From positions 1-64,000 of the forward strand of contig CAJNDS010002389.1 of NCBI GenBank assembly GCA_905221605.1: a stretch of DNA of 64,000 nucleotides. Direction: 5' to 3'. This DNA comes from Symbiodinium natans (Eukaryota; Sar; Dinophyceae; Suessiales; Symbiodiniaceae). The notes beneath the pieces are model-generated. The model made no database searches, was not told the origin of the DNA, and saw only the letters and a list, made by a program, of their open reading frames with translations. The position numbers were made by a program, and so were the translations under genes. This document shows, one piece after another, positions 1 to 11,376 of the stretch (its first letter is position 1; every line of letters begins with the position of its first letter).

Positions 1-3000
1 GTGTTGTCCGCCTCTAGGGGTCTTGGTCCGTCACGGTGTTGTCCGCCTCTAGGGGTCTTGGTCTGTCACGGTGTTGTCCGCCTCTAGGGGTCTTGGTCTG
101 TCACGGCGCTGTCCGCCTCTAGGGGTCTTGGTCTGTCACGGTGTTGTCCGCCTCTAGGGGTCTTGGTCTGTCACGGTGTTGTCCGCCTCTGGGGGTCTTG
201 GTCTGTCACGGTGGTGTAGGTGTCTTGGTCTGTCACGGTGTTGTCCGCCTCTAGGGATCTTTGTTTGTCATGGTGTTGTCGGCCTCTAGGGGTCTTGGTC
301 TGTCACAGTGTTGTCCGCCTCTAGGGGTCTTGGTCTGTCACGGTGTTGTCCGCCTCTAGGGGTCTTGGTCTGTTGCAGTGTTGTCCGCTTCTAGGGGTCT
401 TGGTCTGTCACGGTGTTGTCCGCCTCTGGGGGTCTCGGTCTGTCACGGAGTTGTCTGCGCCTAGGGGTCTTGGTCTGTCACGGTGTTGCCCGCCTGGTCT
501 GTCACGGTGTTGTCCGCCTCTAGCGGTCTTGGTCTGTCACGGTGTTGTCCGCCTCTGGGGGTCTCGGTCTGTCACGGAGTTGTCTGCGTCTAGGGGTCTT
601 GGTCTGTCACGGTGTTGTCCGCTTCTAGGGGTCTTGATCTGTCACGGTGTTGTCCGCCTCTAGGGGTCTTGGTCTGTCACGGTGTTGTCCGCCTCTAGGG
701 ATCTTGGTCTGTCACGGTGTTGTCCGCCTCTAGGGGTCTTGGTCTGTCACGGTGTTGTCCGCCTCTAGGGGTCTTGGTCTGTCACGGTGTTGTCCGCCTC
801 TAGGGGTCTTGGTCTGTCACGGTGTTGTCCGCCTCTAGGGGTCTTGGTCTGTCACGGTGTTGTCCGCCTCTGGGGGTCTTGGTCTGTCACGGTGTTGTCC
901 GCCTCTAGGGGTCTTGGTCTGTCGCGGTGTTGTCCGCTTCTAGGTTCTTGGTCTGTCGCGGTGTTGCCGCCTCTAAGGGTCTTGGTCCTGTCCACGGTGT
1001 TGTCCGCCTCTAGGGTTTTGGTCTGTCCCGGTGTTGTCCCGCCGCTAGGTCTTGTCTTCACGTGTTGTCCGCCTCTAGGGGGCTTGCTCTGTCACGGTGT
1101 TTGTCCGCCTCTAGGGCTTGGTCTGGTCACGGTTGTTGTCCGCCTCTCGGGTCTTGGTCTGTCACGTGTTGTCCGCTCTATGGTCTGGTCTGTCACGGTG
1201 TTGTCCCCGCCTCTAGGGTCTTGGTTCCGTCACGTGTGTTCCCCTCTATGGTGTCTTGGTCTGTCACGGTGTTGTCCGCCTCTAGGGGTCTTGGTCTGTC
1301 ACGGTGTTGTCCGCCTCTAGGGGTCACGGTGATGTTCGCCTACAGGGTTCTTGGTCTGTCGCGGTGTTGTCCGCCTCTAGGGGTCTTGGTCTGTCACGGT
1401 GTTGTCCGCCTCTAGGGGTCTTGGTCTGTCACGGTGTTGTCCGCCTCTAGTGCTCATGCTCTGTCACGGTGTTGTCCGTCTCTAGGGGTCTTGGTCTGTC
1501 ACGGTGCTGTCCGCCTCTAGGGGTCTTGGTCTGTCACGGTGTTGTCCGCCTCTAGGGGTCTTGGTCTGTCACGGTGTCGTCCGCCTCTAGGGGTCTTGCT
1601 CTGTCACGGTGTTGTCCGCCTCTAGGGGTCCTGGTGTGTCACGGTGTTGTCCGCCTCTAGGGGTCTTGGTCTGTCACGGTGTTGTCCGCCTCTAGGGGTC
1701 TTGGTCTGTCACGGTGTTGTCCGCCTCTAGGGGTCTTGGTCTGTCACGGTGTTGTCCGCCTCTAGGGGTCTTGGTCTGTCGCGGTGTTGTCCGCCTCTAG
1801 GGGTCTTGGTCTGTCACGGTGATGTCCGCCTCTAGGGGTCTTGGTCTGTCACGGTGTTGTCCGCCTCTAGGGGTCTTGGTCTGTCACGGTGTTGTCCGCC
1901 TCTATTAGTCTTGGTATGTCACGGTGTTGTCCGCCTCTAGGGGTCTTGGTCTGTCACGGTGTTGTCCGCCTCTAGGGGTCTTGGTCTGTCACGGTGTTGT
2001 CCGCTTCTAGGGGTCTTGGTCTGTCACGGTGTTGTCCGCTTCTAGGGGTCTTGGTCTGTCACGGTGTTGTCTGCTTCTAGGGGTCTTGGTCTGTTACGGT
2101 GTTGTCCGCTTCTAGGGGTCTTGGTCTGTCACGGTGTTGTCTGCTTCTAGGGGTCTTGGTCTGTCACGGCACTGTCCGCTTCGAGGGGTCTTGGTCTGTC
2201 ATGGTGTTGTCCGCTTCTAGGGGTCTTGGTCTGTCACGGTGTTGTCAGCTTCTAGGGGTCTTGGTTTGTCACGGTGTTGTCCGCTTCTAGGGGTGTTGGT
2301 CTGTCACGGAGTTGTCCGCCTCTAGGGGTCTTTGTCTATCACGATATTGTCCGCCTCTAGGGGTCTTGGTCTGTCACGGTGTTGTCCGCCTCTAGGGGTC
2401 TTGGTCTGTCACGGTGTTGTCCGCCTCTAGGGGTCTTGGTCTGTCACGGCGTTGTCCGCCTCTAGGGGTCTTGGTCTGTCACGGTGCTGTCCTTTTCTAG
2501 GGGTCTTGGTCTGTCACGGTGTTGTCCGCCTTTAGTCATCTTGGTCTGTCACGGTGTTGTCCGCTTCTAGGAGTCTTGGTCTGTCACGGTGTTGTCTGCT
2601 TCTAGGGGTCTTGGTCTGTCACAGTGTTGTCCGCTTCTAGTGGTCTTGGTCTGTCATAGTGTTGTCCGCTTCTAGGGGTCTTGGTCTGTCACGCTGTTGT
2701 CTGCTTCTACGGGTCTTGGTCTGTCACGGTGTTGTCCGCTTCTAGGGGTCTTGGTCTGTCACGGGGTTGTCCGCTTCTAGGCATCTTGGTCTGTCACGGT
2801 GTTGTCCGCTTCTAGGGGTCTTGGTCTGTCACGGGGTTGTCCGCTTCTAGGGGTCTTGGTTTGTCCGGGTGTCGTCCGCTTCTAGGGGTCTTGGCCTGTC
2901 ACGCGGTTGTCCGCCTCTAGGGGTCTTGGTCTGTCACGGTGTTGTCCGCCTCTAGGGGTCTTGGTCTATCACGATATTGTCCGCCTCTAGGAGTCTTGGT

Positions 3001-4288
3001 CTGTCACGGTGTTGTCCGCCTCTAGGGGTCTTGGTCTGTCGCGGCGTTGTCCGCCTCTAGGGGTCTTGGTCTGTCCCGGTGTTGTCCGTCTCTAGGGGTC
3101 TTGGTCTGTCATGGTGTTGTCCGCCTCTAGGGGTCTTGGTCTGTCATGGTGTTGTCCGCCTCTAGGGGTCTTGGTCTGTCATGGTGTTGTCCGCCGCTAG
3201 GGGTCTTGGTCTGTCATGGTGTTGTCCGCCTCTAGGGGTCTTGGTCTGTCACGGTGTTGTCCGTCTCTAGGGGTCTTGGTCTGTCACGGTGTTTTCCGCT
3301 TCTAGGGTCTTGGTCTGCACGGTGTTGATCGCCTTTACGGGTCTTAGTCTGTCTGGTGTTGTCCCTTCTAGGGTTCTGGTCTGTCACTAGTCCGCTCTAA
3401 TGTCTTGGTCTGTCACGGTGTTGTCTCGGGTCCTGTCAAGGTGGTCCTCTGGTCTGTCACGGTGTTGTCCGCCTCTGGTGTTGGTCTGGTCAAGGTCTGG
3501 TTCATCAGTCTCTAGGGATCTTGGTCTGTCACGATGATGTCCGCCTCTCGGGGTCTTGGTCTGTCACGGTGTTGTCCGCCTCTAGGGGTCTTGGTCTGTC
3601 ACGGTGTTGTCCGCCTCTAGGGGTCTTGGTCTGTCACGGTGTTGTCCACCTCTGGGGGTCTTGGTCTGTCACAGTGTTGTCCACCTCTGGGGGTCTTGGC
3701 CTGTCACGTTGTTGTCCGCTTCTGGGGGTGTTGGTCTGTCACGGTGTTGTCCGCTTCTGGGGATCTTGGTCTGTCACTGTGTTGTCCGCTTCTAGGGATC
3801 TTGGTCTGTCACAGTGTTGTCCGCTTCTAGGGGTCTTGGTAAGTCACGGTGTTGTCCGCTTCTGGGGGTGTTGGTCTGTCACGGTGTTGTCCGCTTCTGG
3901 GGATCTTGGTCTGTCACTGTGTTGTCCGCTTCTAGGGGTCTTGGTCTGTCACTGTGTTGTCCGCTTCTAGGGGTCTTGGTCAGTCACGGTGTTGTCCGCC
4001 TCTAGGGGTCTTGGTCTGTCACGGTGTTGTCTGCTTCTAGGGGTCTTGGTCAGTCACGGTGCTGTCCGCTTCTAGTGGTCTTGGTCTGTGACGGTGTTGT
4101 CTGCTTCTAGGGGTCTTGGTCAGTCACGGTGTTGTCCGCCTGTAGGGGTCTTGGTCTGTCACGGTGTTGTCTGCTTCTAGGGGTCTTGGTCAGTCACGGT
4201 GTTGTCCGCCTCTAGGGGTCTTGGTCTGTCACGGTGTTGTCTGCTTCTAGGGGTCTTGGTCTGTCACGGTGTTGTCCGTTTCTAGAGG
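1..4288 (+). repeat. 35-bp satellite array, plus orientation
   Basis: About 122 head-to-tail monomers of 35 bp run off the left edge of the window. The monomer core is TGTTGTCCGCCTCTAGGGG followed by TCTTGGTCTGTCACGG. The centre CCTCTAGGGG is a near-palindrome around CTAG. Most monomers keep exact 35-bp spacing. Two patches of damaged monomers with small deletions lie at about 930-1260 and 3300-3530. A variant with CTTCT in place of CCTCT dominates about 1990-2900 and 3700-4288. Long open frames across the array are artefacts: 35 is not a multiple of 3, so three monomers make a 105-bp frame cycle with a single TAG that is lost when CTAG becomes CTGG. I do not recognise the satellite family. 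Confidence 0.97.
3711..4288 (+). repeat. Higher-order repeats within the 35-bp satellite
   Basis: Two higher-order periods are visible. A four-monomer (140-bp) unit marked by GGGGGTGTTGG then GGGGATCTTGG then CACTGTG occurs near 3716 and again near 3856. From about 3966 to 4245 a dimeric 70-bp unit repeats about four times, alternating CCGCCTCT with CTGCTTCT and TTGGTCTGTC with TTGGTCAGTC. This shows recent local amplification by unequal exchange. Confidence 0.8.
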
Positions 4289-4832
4289 GCTTTGAGAATC
4301 AATTTTGAATCAATATATACATTCAATTCGGATTCAGAAAGATCGAAGTATAAATTATTTGCAAAACACTGTAATATGATTTGATAAAGATAATGGAATA
4401 CATTTCCATTTTAATACTTCTCATCTCGACGACCTCTACATCTATAATTATATTTCTAATTATTTCTGTTTAGAGCTTTATCGAATCAAATTTACCGAAT
4501 CGGTCAAATAAATATATCAATTCGAACATTTTCTATTCAAATTGAAATTCAAATCTTATCTATTTTCCTATTTGTAAATTGATTTTATTGAATTTATCCG
4601 TATAAATCAAATAAGTATGTTATTTACGTAATTTTCAAGTCGAATTTGAATTTCAAATCTTATTCTCAATTCCAGAATTACGAATGAAAATTGATATTCA
4701 TTAAATTATCATCATAAATACTAATTCTTTCAAATCAAATTCTATAATCTATGAGATCCTAAATCAGCTACCTTCATTCCCGAAAATTTTTTGAGAAATG
4801 CATTCATATTAAATTCTGACATATAAGAATTC
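4289..4832. other. AT-rich core between opposed satellite arrays
   Basis: A 544-bp, strongly AT-rich sequence separates the plus-oriented array from the inverted array. It is rich in words such as AATTCAAATC and AAATTGAATTC but has no clear period and no open frame worth reporting. Composition changes abruptly at both edges. Its position makes it the centre of a very large inverted repeat. No gene is seen. Confidence 0.85.
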
Positions 4833-7800
4833 AGACCCCTAGAGGCGGACAACACCGTGACAGACCAAGACCCCTAGAGGCGGACAACACCGTGACAGAT
4901 CAAGACCCCTAGAGGCGGACAACACCATGACAGACCAAGACCCCTAGAGGCGGGAAACACCATGACAGACCAAGACCCCTAGAAGCGGACAACACCATGA
5001 CAGACCAAGACCTCTAGAAACGGACAACACCGTGACAGATCAAGACCCTAGAGGCGGACAACACCGTGACAGACCAAGACCCCTAGAAGCGGACAATCCC
5101 GTGACAGACCAAGACCCCTAGAAGCGGACAACACCGTGACAGACCAAGACCCCTAGAAGCGGACAACACCGTGACGGACCAAGACCCCTAGAGACGGACA
5201 ACACCATGACAGACCAAGACCCCTAGAGGCGGACAACACCATGACAGACCAAGACCCCTAGAGGCGGACATCACCATGACAGAGCAAGAGCACAAGAGGC
5301 GGACAACACCGTGACAGACCAAGACCCCTAGAGGCGGACAACACCATGATAGACCAAGATCCCTAGAGGCGGACAACACCATGACAGACCAAGACCCCTA
5401 GACGCGGACAACACCATGACAGACCAAGACCTCTAGAAACGGACAACACCGTGACAGATCAAGACCCTAGAGGCGGACAACACCGTGACAGACCAAGACC
5501 CCTAGAAGCGGACAATACCGTGACAGACCAAGACCCCTAGAGACGGACAACACCGTGACAGACCAAGACCCCTAGAGGCGGACAACACCGTGACAGACCA
5601 AGACCCCTTAGAGGCGGAGAGCACCGTGGCAGATCAAGACCCCTAGAGATGGTCATCACCATGACAGACCAAGACCCCTAGAAGCAGACAACCCCATGAC
5701 AGACCAAGATCCCTAGAGGCGGAAAACACAACGACAGATCAAGACCCCTAGAAGCGGACAACACCATGACAGACCAAGACCCCTAGAAGCGGACAATATT
5801 GTGACAGACCACGAACGACACGTGACAGACCAAGACCCCCAGAGGCGGACAACACCATGACAGACCAAGACCCCTAGAGGCGGACAACACCGTGCCAGAC
5901 CAAGACCCCTAGATTCGGACATGACCATGACAGACCAAGACCCCCAGAGACGGACAATATCATGACAGATCAAGACCTCCTAGAGACGGACAACATCGTG
6001 ATAGACCAAGACCCCTAGAGGCGGACAATATCATGATAGACCAAGACCCCTAGAAGAAGACAACACCATGACAGACCAAGACCCCTAGAGACGGACAATA
6101 CCATGACAGACCAAGACCCCCTAGAGCCGGACAATATCATGACAGACCAAGACCCTAGAGACGGACAACACCGTGACAGACCAAGACCCCTAGAAGCGGA
6201 CAACACCGTGACAGACCAAGACCCCTAGAGGAGGACAACATCGTGACAGACCAAGACCCCTAGAGGAGGACAATACCATGACAGACCAAGACCCCTAGAG
6301 GCGGACAACACCGTGACAGACCAAGACCCCTAGAGACGGATATTTTCGTGACAGACCACGACCCCTAGAGGCGGACAACACCATGACAGGCCAAGACCCC
6401 TATCAACACTATGACAGATCAAGACCCCTAGAGACGGACAACACCGTGACAGACCAAGACCACTAGAGGGGGACAACACCATGACAGACCAAGACCCCTA
6501 CAAGTGGACAACACCGTGACAGACCAAGACCCCTTGAGGCGGACAACACCGTGACAGACCAAGACCCCTAGAGGCGGACAACCCCGCGACAGACCAAGAT
6601 CCCTAGAAACGGACACTTCCGTGACAAATCAAGAGCCCTAGAACATGACAGACCAAGATTCCTAGAAACGGATATCACCATGACAGACCCAAGACCCCTA
6701 GAAGCGGACAACGCCATGACAGACCAAGACCCCTAGATTCGGACATGACCATGACAGACCAAGACTCTAGAGGCGGACAACACCATGACAGACCAAGACG
6801 CCTAGAGGCGGACATCACCATGACAGACCAAGACCCCTAGAAATCGCCAACAACATATCAGACCAAGACCCCTAGAGATAGACACTACCATGACAGATAG
6901 ACCAAGACCCCTAGAGGCGGACAATATCATGACAAATCAAGATCCCTAGAGATGGGCATCGCCATGACAGACCAAGACCCCTAGAGGCGGATACCACTAT
7001 AATAGGTCAAGACCCCTAGAGACGGTCATCATCGTGACAGACCAAGATCCCTAGAAATATCCCCCTGATAATTCAAGACGGACAATATCATGACAGATCA
7101 AGATTTCTAGAGACGGAAATTTCATGACAGACCAAGACCCCTAGAGACAGACACGATCATGACAACCCACGACCCCTAGAGGCGGACAATATCTTGACAG
7201 ACCAAGACCCCTAGAGATGGATAATGCCATGATAGATAAGATTCCTAGTTATGGATAATACTATGACAATACAAGATCCCTAGAGGCGGACAATATCGTG
7301 ACAGACTAAGATCCCTAGAGATGGACAATTCCGTGACAGACCAAGACCCCTATAGGCGGACAACACCATGACAGATCAAATCCCCTAGAAGCGGACAACA
7401 CCATGACAGACCAAGACCCCTAGACTCGGACATCACCATGACAGACCAAGACCCCCTATAGGCGGAAATCCCCATGATAGACCAAGACCCCTAGAAGCGG
7501 ATAACACCATGACAGATCAAGACCCCCAGAGACGGACAATATCATGACAGATCAAGACCTCCTAGAGGCGGACAACATCGTGATAGACCAAGACCCCCTA
7601 GAGGCGGACAATATCATGATAGATCAAGACCCCTAGAAGAGGACAATACCATGATAGATCAAGATACCTAGAGGCGGACAATACCATGACAGACCAAGAC
7701 CCCCTAGAGGCGGACAATATCATGACAAACCAAGATTCCTAGAAATAGATATCATCATGAGAGACCAAATTCGAGAGGCGGACAATACCATGACACTCCA

Positions 7801-8216
7801 AGATCCCTACAGATAGATTGACAATGCCATGACAGACCAAGACCTCGAGAGGCGGACAATACCGTGACGCACCAAGACCCCTAGAAGCGGACAACACCAT
7901 GACAGATCAAGACCTCTAGAGATGGACATTACCATGACAGACCAAGACCCCTAGAAACGGACATCACCATGACAGACCGAGAGACGGACAATACCATGAC
8001 GCACCAAGACCCCTCGAGGCGGACAATACCGTGACAGACCAAAGACCCCTAGAGACAAATAATATCATGACAGACCGATCTCTAGAAGCGGACAACACCA
8101 TGCCACCCTCTAGAGATAGATAACATCATCGTGACAGACCGATCTCTGAAGGCGGACAATATCGTGACAAATCAAAATTCCTAGAAGCGGACAATATCGT
8201 GACAAATCAAGATTCA
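4833..8216 (-). repeat. 35-bp satellite array, inverted orientation
   Basis: The same 35-bp monomer as at 1-4288, now reading on the minus strand (plus strand shows GACCAAGACCCCTAGAGG then CGGACAACACCGTGACA). About 96 monomers. Copies near the core (4833-5700) are close to consensus. From about 6900 spacing becomes irregular and substitutions accumulate, and by 7700-8216 many monomers are barely recognisable. This edge decay is what is expected of a satellite homogenised in its interior and mutating at its margin. Confidence 0.95.
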
Positions 8217-8990
8217 GAAATATCCACGACTCTAAATTCATATTATAATCTCCTATTGTAATATGAAGAAAAACTTTGCTTCTATCATGAAATACATTGT
8301 TTTATTCATATTCGTATCGTATATATTCATGGCCATCACATTCATATATCATACTCCCAAAATCCTAAATCATACCATATTCTCATATCTCCATCCCTAA
8401 ATTTTGAATCGTAATTTCTCTTTGCCCAAGAATTTCAAATTAAATCTCAATTTCTTTTATAATTCCATACCATTTAGATACGAGATACGATTATTAGAAA
8501 TGAATTCGTAATCTCAATACTCAAATATCTATCCACTTATCTCTAATCTTTTTCAGATGGTTTAATTATAACGAAGAATATAGGCCATACTTATCCATAT
8601 ACGAATCAAAAAAAATTCATATATAATAAGATTCCAATTCCAATTCAATTCCCGATACGATTTATAATACGATTTCGATATTAATAGGAAACCATTTCCA
8701 TAATCGAATCTATAATATCTAAATACAATATAATTCCAAAATGATTTCTTCTAAGAGGTTCACAAAAGCCGACAATTTCGTAGTAAAAAAAGCCAATTTC
8801 CTATCAAATTCTCCATATTAAAAAAAAAAGATGTAATAAATATAACAATAAATAAATAAGTCTAAACCCCAGAAATGTATCTTACGTCATATCGCGAAAC
8901 TTTAGTGGACCTAATCTCGTGCACTCCTGAATCCCAAGACCTTTAATTATGACCATAGCCTACGTACTACAGCTACGCACACACACACAC
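8217..8990. other. AT-rich flank of satellite, no gene seen
   Basis: AT-rich sequence similar in composition and word use (AATTCAA, TATAAT, ATACGATT) to the core at 4289-4832. It ends in mixed-composition DNA with a short CA tract at about 8977-8991. No coding frame, RNA gene or element is recognised. Confidence 0.7.
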
Positions 8991-9721
8991 ACTCCTTGAG
9001 CAAATGCCACGTGGGCTAGGCCCTTCATGGAATACATTAGATTTTCGCGGGGGTTTTGTGGAGCTTAGCTTTCAGAAACGGATTTCCCGAACCCTAAATC
9101 CTCAAACCCTATACACTAGACAAACGCTAACCCTAGACCTTCGCTGCGTGTAGTGTGGTCCGACGGAGGCTTTCCGCCAGCTGGGCGTGACGAGAGCGAG
9201 CCTGGTATTGCGGATACATAGCAAACAGGCGCCTTACGTCAAAACTTTCGCCAACAAAAAATTCCTTTCGCACACCCTCTTCGCGGATCTTTCACTGGCA
9301 CCTATACATCCCTGAAATGTAGGTTTTATATAAAGTTCCTTACAAGGACCTTTTGATCAACACCCACTTGCAATATGAGTCTTTTTCGACTTCGTAGGCA
9401 GATGCAGATATACACCCCCAAAATGAGGACAGAATTGATTTTTGTAAATAGCTTTTCTGAGCGGCCCATAAAACTGACAAAGGGCGTACATTATCTTCCT
9501 TCTATTTGGGCGCCAATCATCTTGTCAACGCCCCTACCCCTATTTTTCTTAGTCGTTTAGTGGGCCCACACATATGATTCTGAAATGTAAGAAAACTGAA
9601 GAACGAAAATATTTTCATATAGGGGGTATTTTAGCAGTCTTGCTAAACTTTAGCTCACTTGTCTTCTTCTTTAATGGACCCATGCCAATCGAGCGGCGAA
9701 GCCCAGAGGGGTTGGCTAGGG
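8991..9721. other. Mid-GC interval, no gene recognised
   Basis: Mixed-composition DNA with degraded telomere-like words (CCCTAAATCC, AACCCTAGACC) at about 9085-9140. The open frame of about 60 codons at 9375-9560 shows no recognisable domain and could be chance. Confidence 0.5.
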
Positions 9722-9900
9722 TGGAGGGGCGGGGGGGGCGTTGCCTCGAGGGGGGGGCGTTGGACGGATGGAGGGGGGGGTGCTTTGGATGGAGGGGGGG
9801 GCTTGTGGATGGAGGGGGGCTTGGATGGAGGTGGGGGGGCTTTGGATGGAGGGGGGGGCTTGTGGAGGGGGCTTTGGATGGAGGGGGGGGGGCTTTGGAT
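9722..9900 (+). repeat. G-rich minisatellite
   Basis: About seven imperfect copies of a unit of roughly 20-28 bp of the form GGATGGAGGGGGGGCTT. G runs of 6-9 are frequent, so the plus strand could form G-quadruplexes. Glycine/tryptophan-rich and proline-rich open frames across it on both strands come from the repeat and are not taken as genes. Confidence 0.9.
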
Positions 9901-10757
9901 GAAAAAAGCTATGCAAAAGTCATACAAGCAAGCCCAAAATCATGTAAGAATGTCAACATGAAGGTCCTGACCCGTGACATCCCAAACCAGAACAGAACTC
10001 TGGAAGCTTTACAGCCTGGTAGTTTGCGGCTTTCCGAAGTTGCTCCGCGGCGTGTGCTTGGGGCTGTAGATGGGGCCGGGCGATTTGGCACGGCTCCTAG
10101 GAGGCGCTGGGTAGAGGTTCAGCCGGGTTCTAATGGTTCATGTGGTGTCCCGGGCTCAGGTGCGGGTATGTTTGCCAGTGAGGCTCAAGATTTATCCAAA
10201 AGTCAGTGGCTTGAGCTTGCTCAACATGAGGGCAAACAGCAAAGATAATTTCATGTGCCAAGGCTAACAAAGTGTTGGAATAGCATGACGGGCTTGAGTT
10301 ATATCATAAGGCACAGGACTGCATTGGATTCCTACATGAGAAGTGCTTCCACCTTTGCCTAATTTAAGGCTTGCATGCTTTCTGTGCTTTTTGGATGCCT
10401 CTTTTTCTTGTTGGGTTTCGACTCAGCATCGGGGTTATAAAGTTTCGCACAAGGTGTGCATTCAATCCCCTCTCTGCGGCCAGAGGCACGCCCGGAATTC
10501 TGCGTGCACGCTTCGCCAGCGAGAGGCAGAAGAGAACGGCGCTCCTGTTTCAAGGTCTCGGGGCTTCCAGGCTTTGCGGGCTGACCCAAAGGTAGGGTCT
10601 TGGGCTTAAGGTTCAGGTTTGAACACCACATTTTTCGAAGATCTATGCCAGTCATGGATATATGTTGTTTATAACTTCTGCTGGTCTTTGAGCCCTACAG
10701 CAATTCTGAGTAAGTTGCAGCCGACAAGCATGTTTAGTCATGCAGCTTGGCACGCGT

Positions 10758-11270
10758 TTACGAAACTAGAGTATCGTGCACGCAATGCCATTGCAACTGA
10801 AACTTCTCGGTATGTTTCAATGGCTGGTTTGGAGGCGCGAGACTCAAACCCGAGTACCTGGTGAAACTGCGGAGTGCTGACGATGTTGCTTTACAACCCC
10901 GGCTTAGGCCTCGGATCCGCGTATGGGGGCGGGCATCATAGCTTCCCACCCCTGGCGAAGCACTCCGACTCTCCTGCGGCAGGCAACGCTTGATTGCAAA
11001 AATTGTTTCCGAAAAGCCAGTACGGCTTTTTGGGGTGAAAGGACAACCCACCTCCTTTACTGGAAAGCTTCTTCGCCTCCGCCCACCGTTATCGCCGATT
11101 TCTTCCAGGACCCCCTTGCTCGACACCATGGCCGTCCCCCCAAAAGCGGGTTGCGGGCCACTCTCAGGCCAGTGGACTGAAACAAACATGGAGCGCCTGT
11201 ATAGCTCGGGAATGAAGCATCTTGGCACGTCCCGACAGTGCGCTTCTTGTTGCTCTTGTTGTTGCTTCAA
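10758..11270 (-). other. Open, exon-like stretch, unknown product
   Basis: 170 codons without a stop on the minus strand, ending just before the poly-C tract at 11342. The translation has mixed composition (charged, aromatic and hydrophobic residues interspersed), unlike the low-complexity frames elsewhere. One segment, roughly residues 90-115, has the pattern F-x-x-K-R followed by PGVGSYD. This faintly resembles the PGPGxY repeat of SHIPPO/ODF3-type flagellar proteins, but there is only one motif and the second P is missing. No splice sites or start can be fixed. It may be part of an exon or chance; I do not assign a function. Confidence 0.22.
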
Positions 11271-11340
11271 ACCCAGGCCATCACAGTCCGCTCAGTTGCA
11301 AGCCAGCCATGGTACCGCCCTGTCCCTAACCCGTGTGCAC

Positions 11341-11341
<1 letters not shown>

Positions 11342-11375
<34 letters not shown>

Positions 11376-11376
11376 T
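11342..11376. repeat. Poly-C homopolymer, 35 bases
   Basis: An uninterrupted run of 35 C on the plus strand. Homopolymers of this length are length-unstable in sequencing and in the cell. The poly-proline and poly-glycine frames through it are artefacts. Confidence 0.97.

Noticed and set aside
343..6616. Many open frames encoding SASRGLGLSRCCPPLGVLV-like repeats
   Set aside because: They are the three-frame cycle of a 35-bp satellite (105 bp per cycle). Length depends only on whether CTAG is mutated to CTGG in one monomer of three. Both arrays give the same peptides.
1..8216. CRISPR array
   Set aside because: The 35-bp repeats are directly contiguous with no spacers, and the genomic context is eukaryotic.
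9574..9927. Glycine/tryptophan-rich and proline-rich proteins
   Set aside because: Translations of the GGATGGAGGGGGGG minisatellite on the two strands; low complexity in every frame.
10758..11270. SHIPPO/ODF3-like flagellar protein (PGVGSYD)
   Set aside because: A single imperfect motif; the family carries many PGPGxY repeats.
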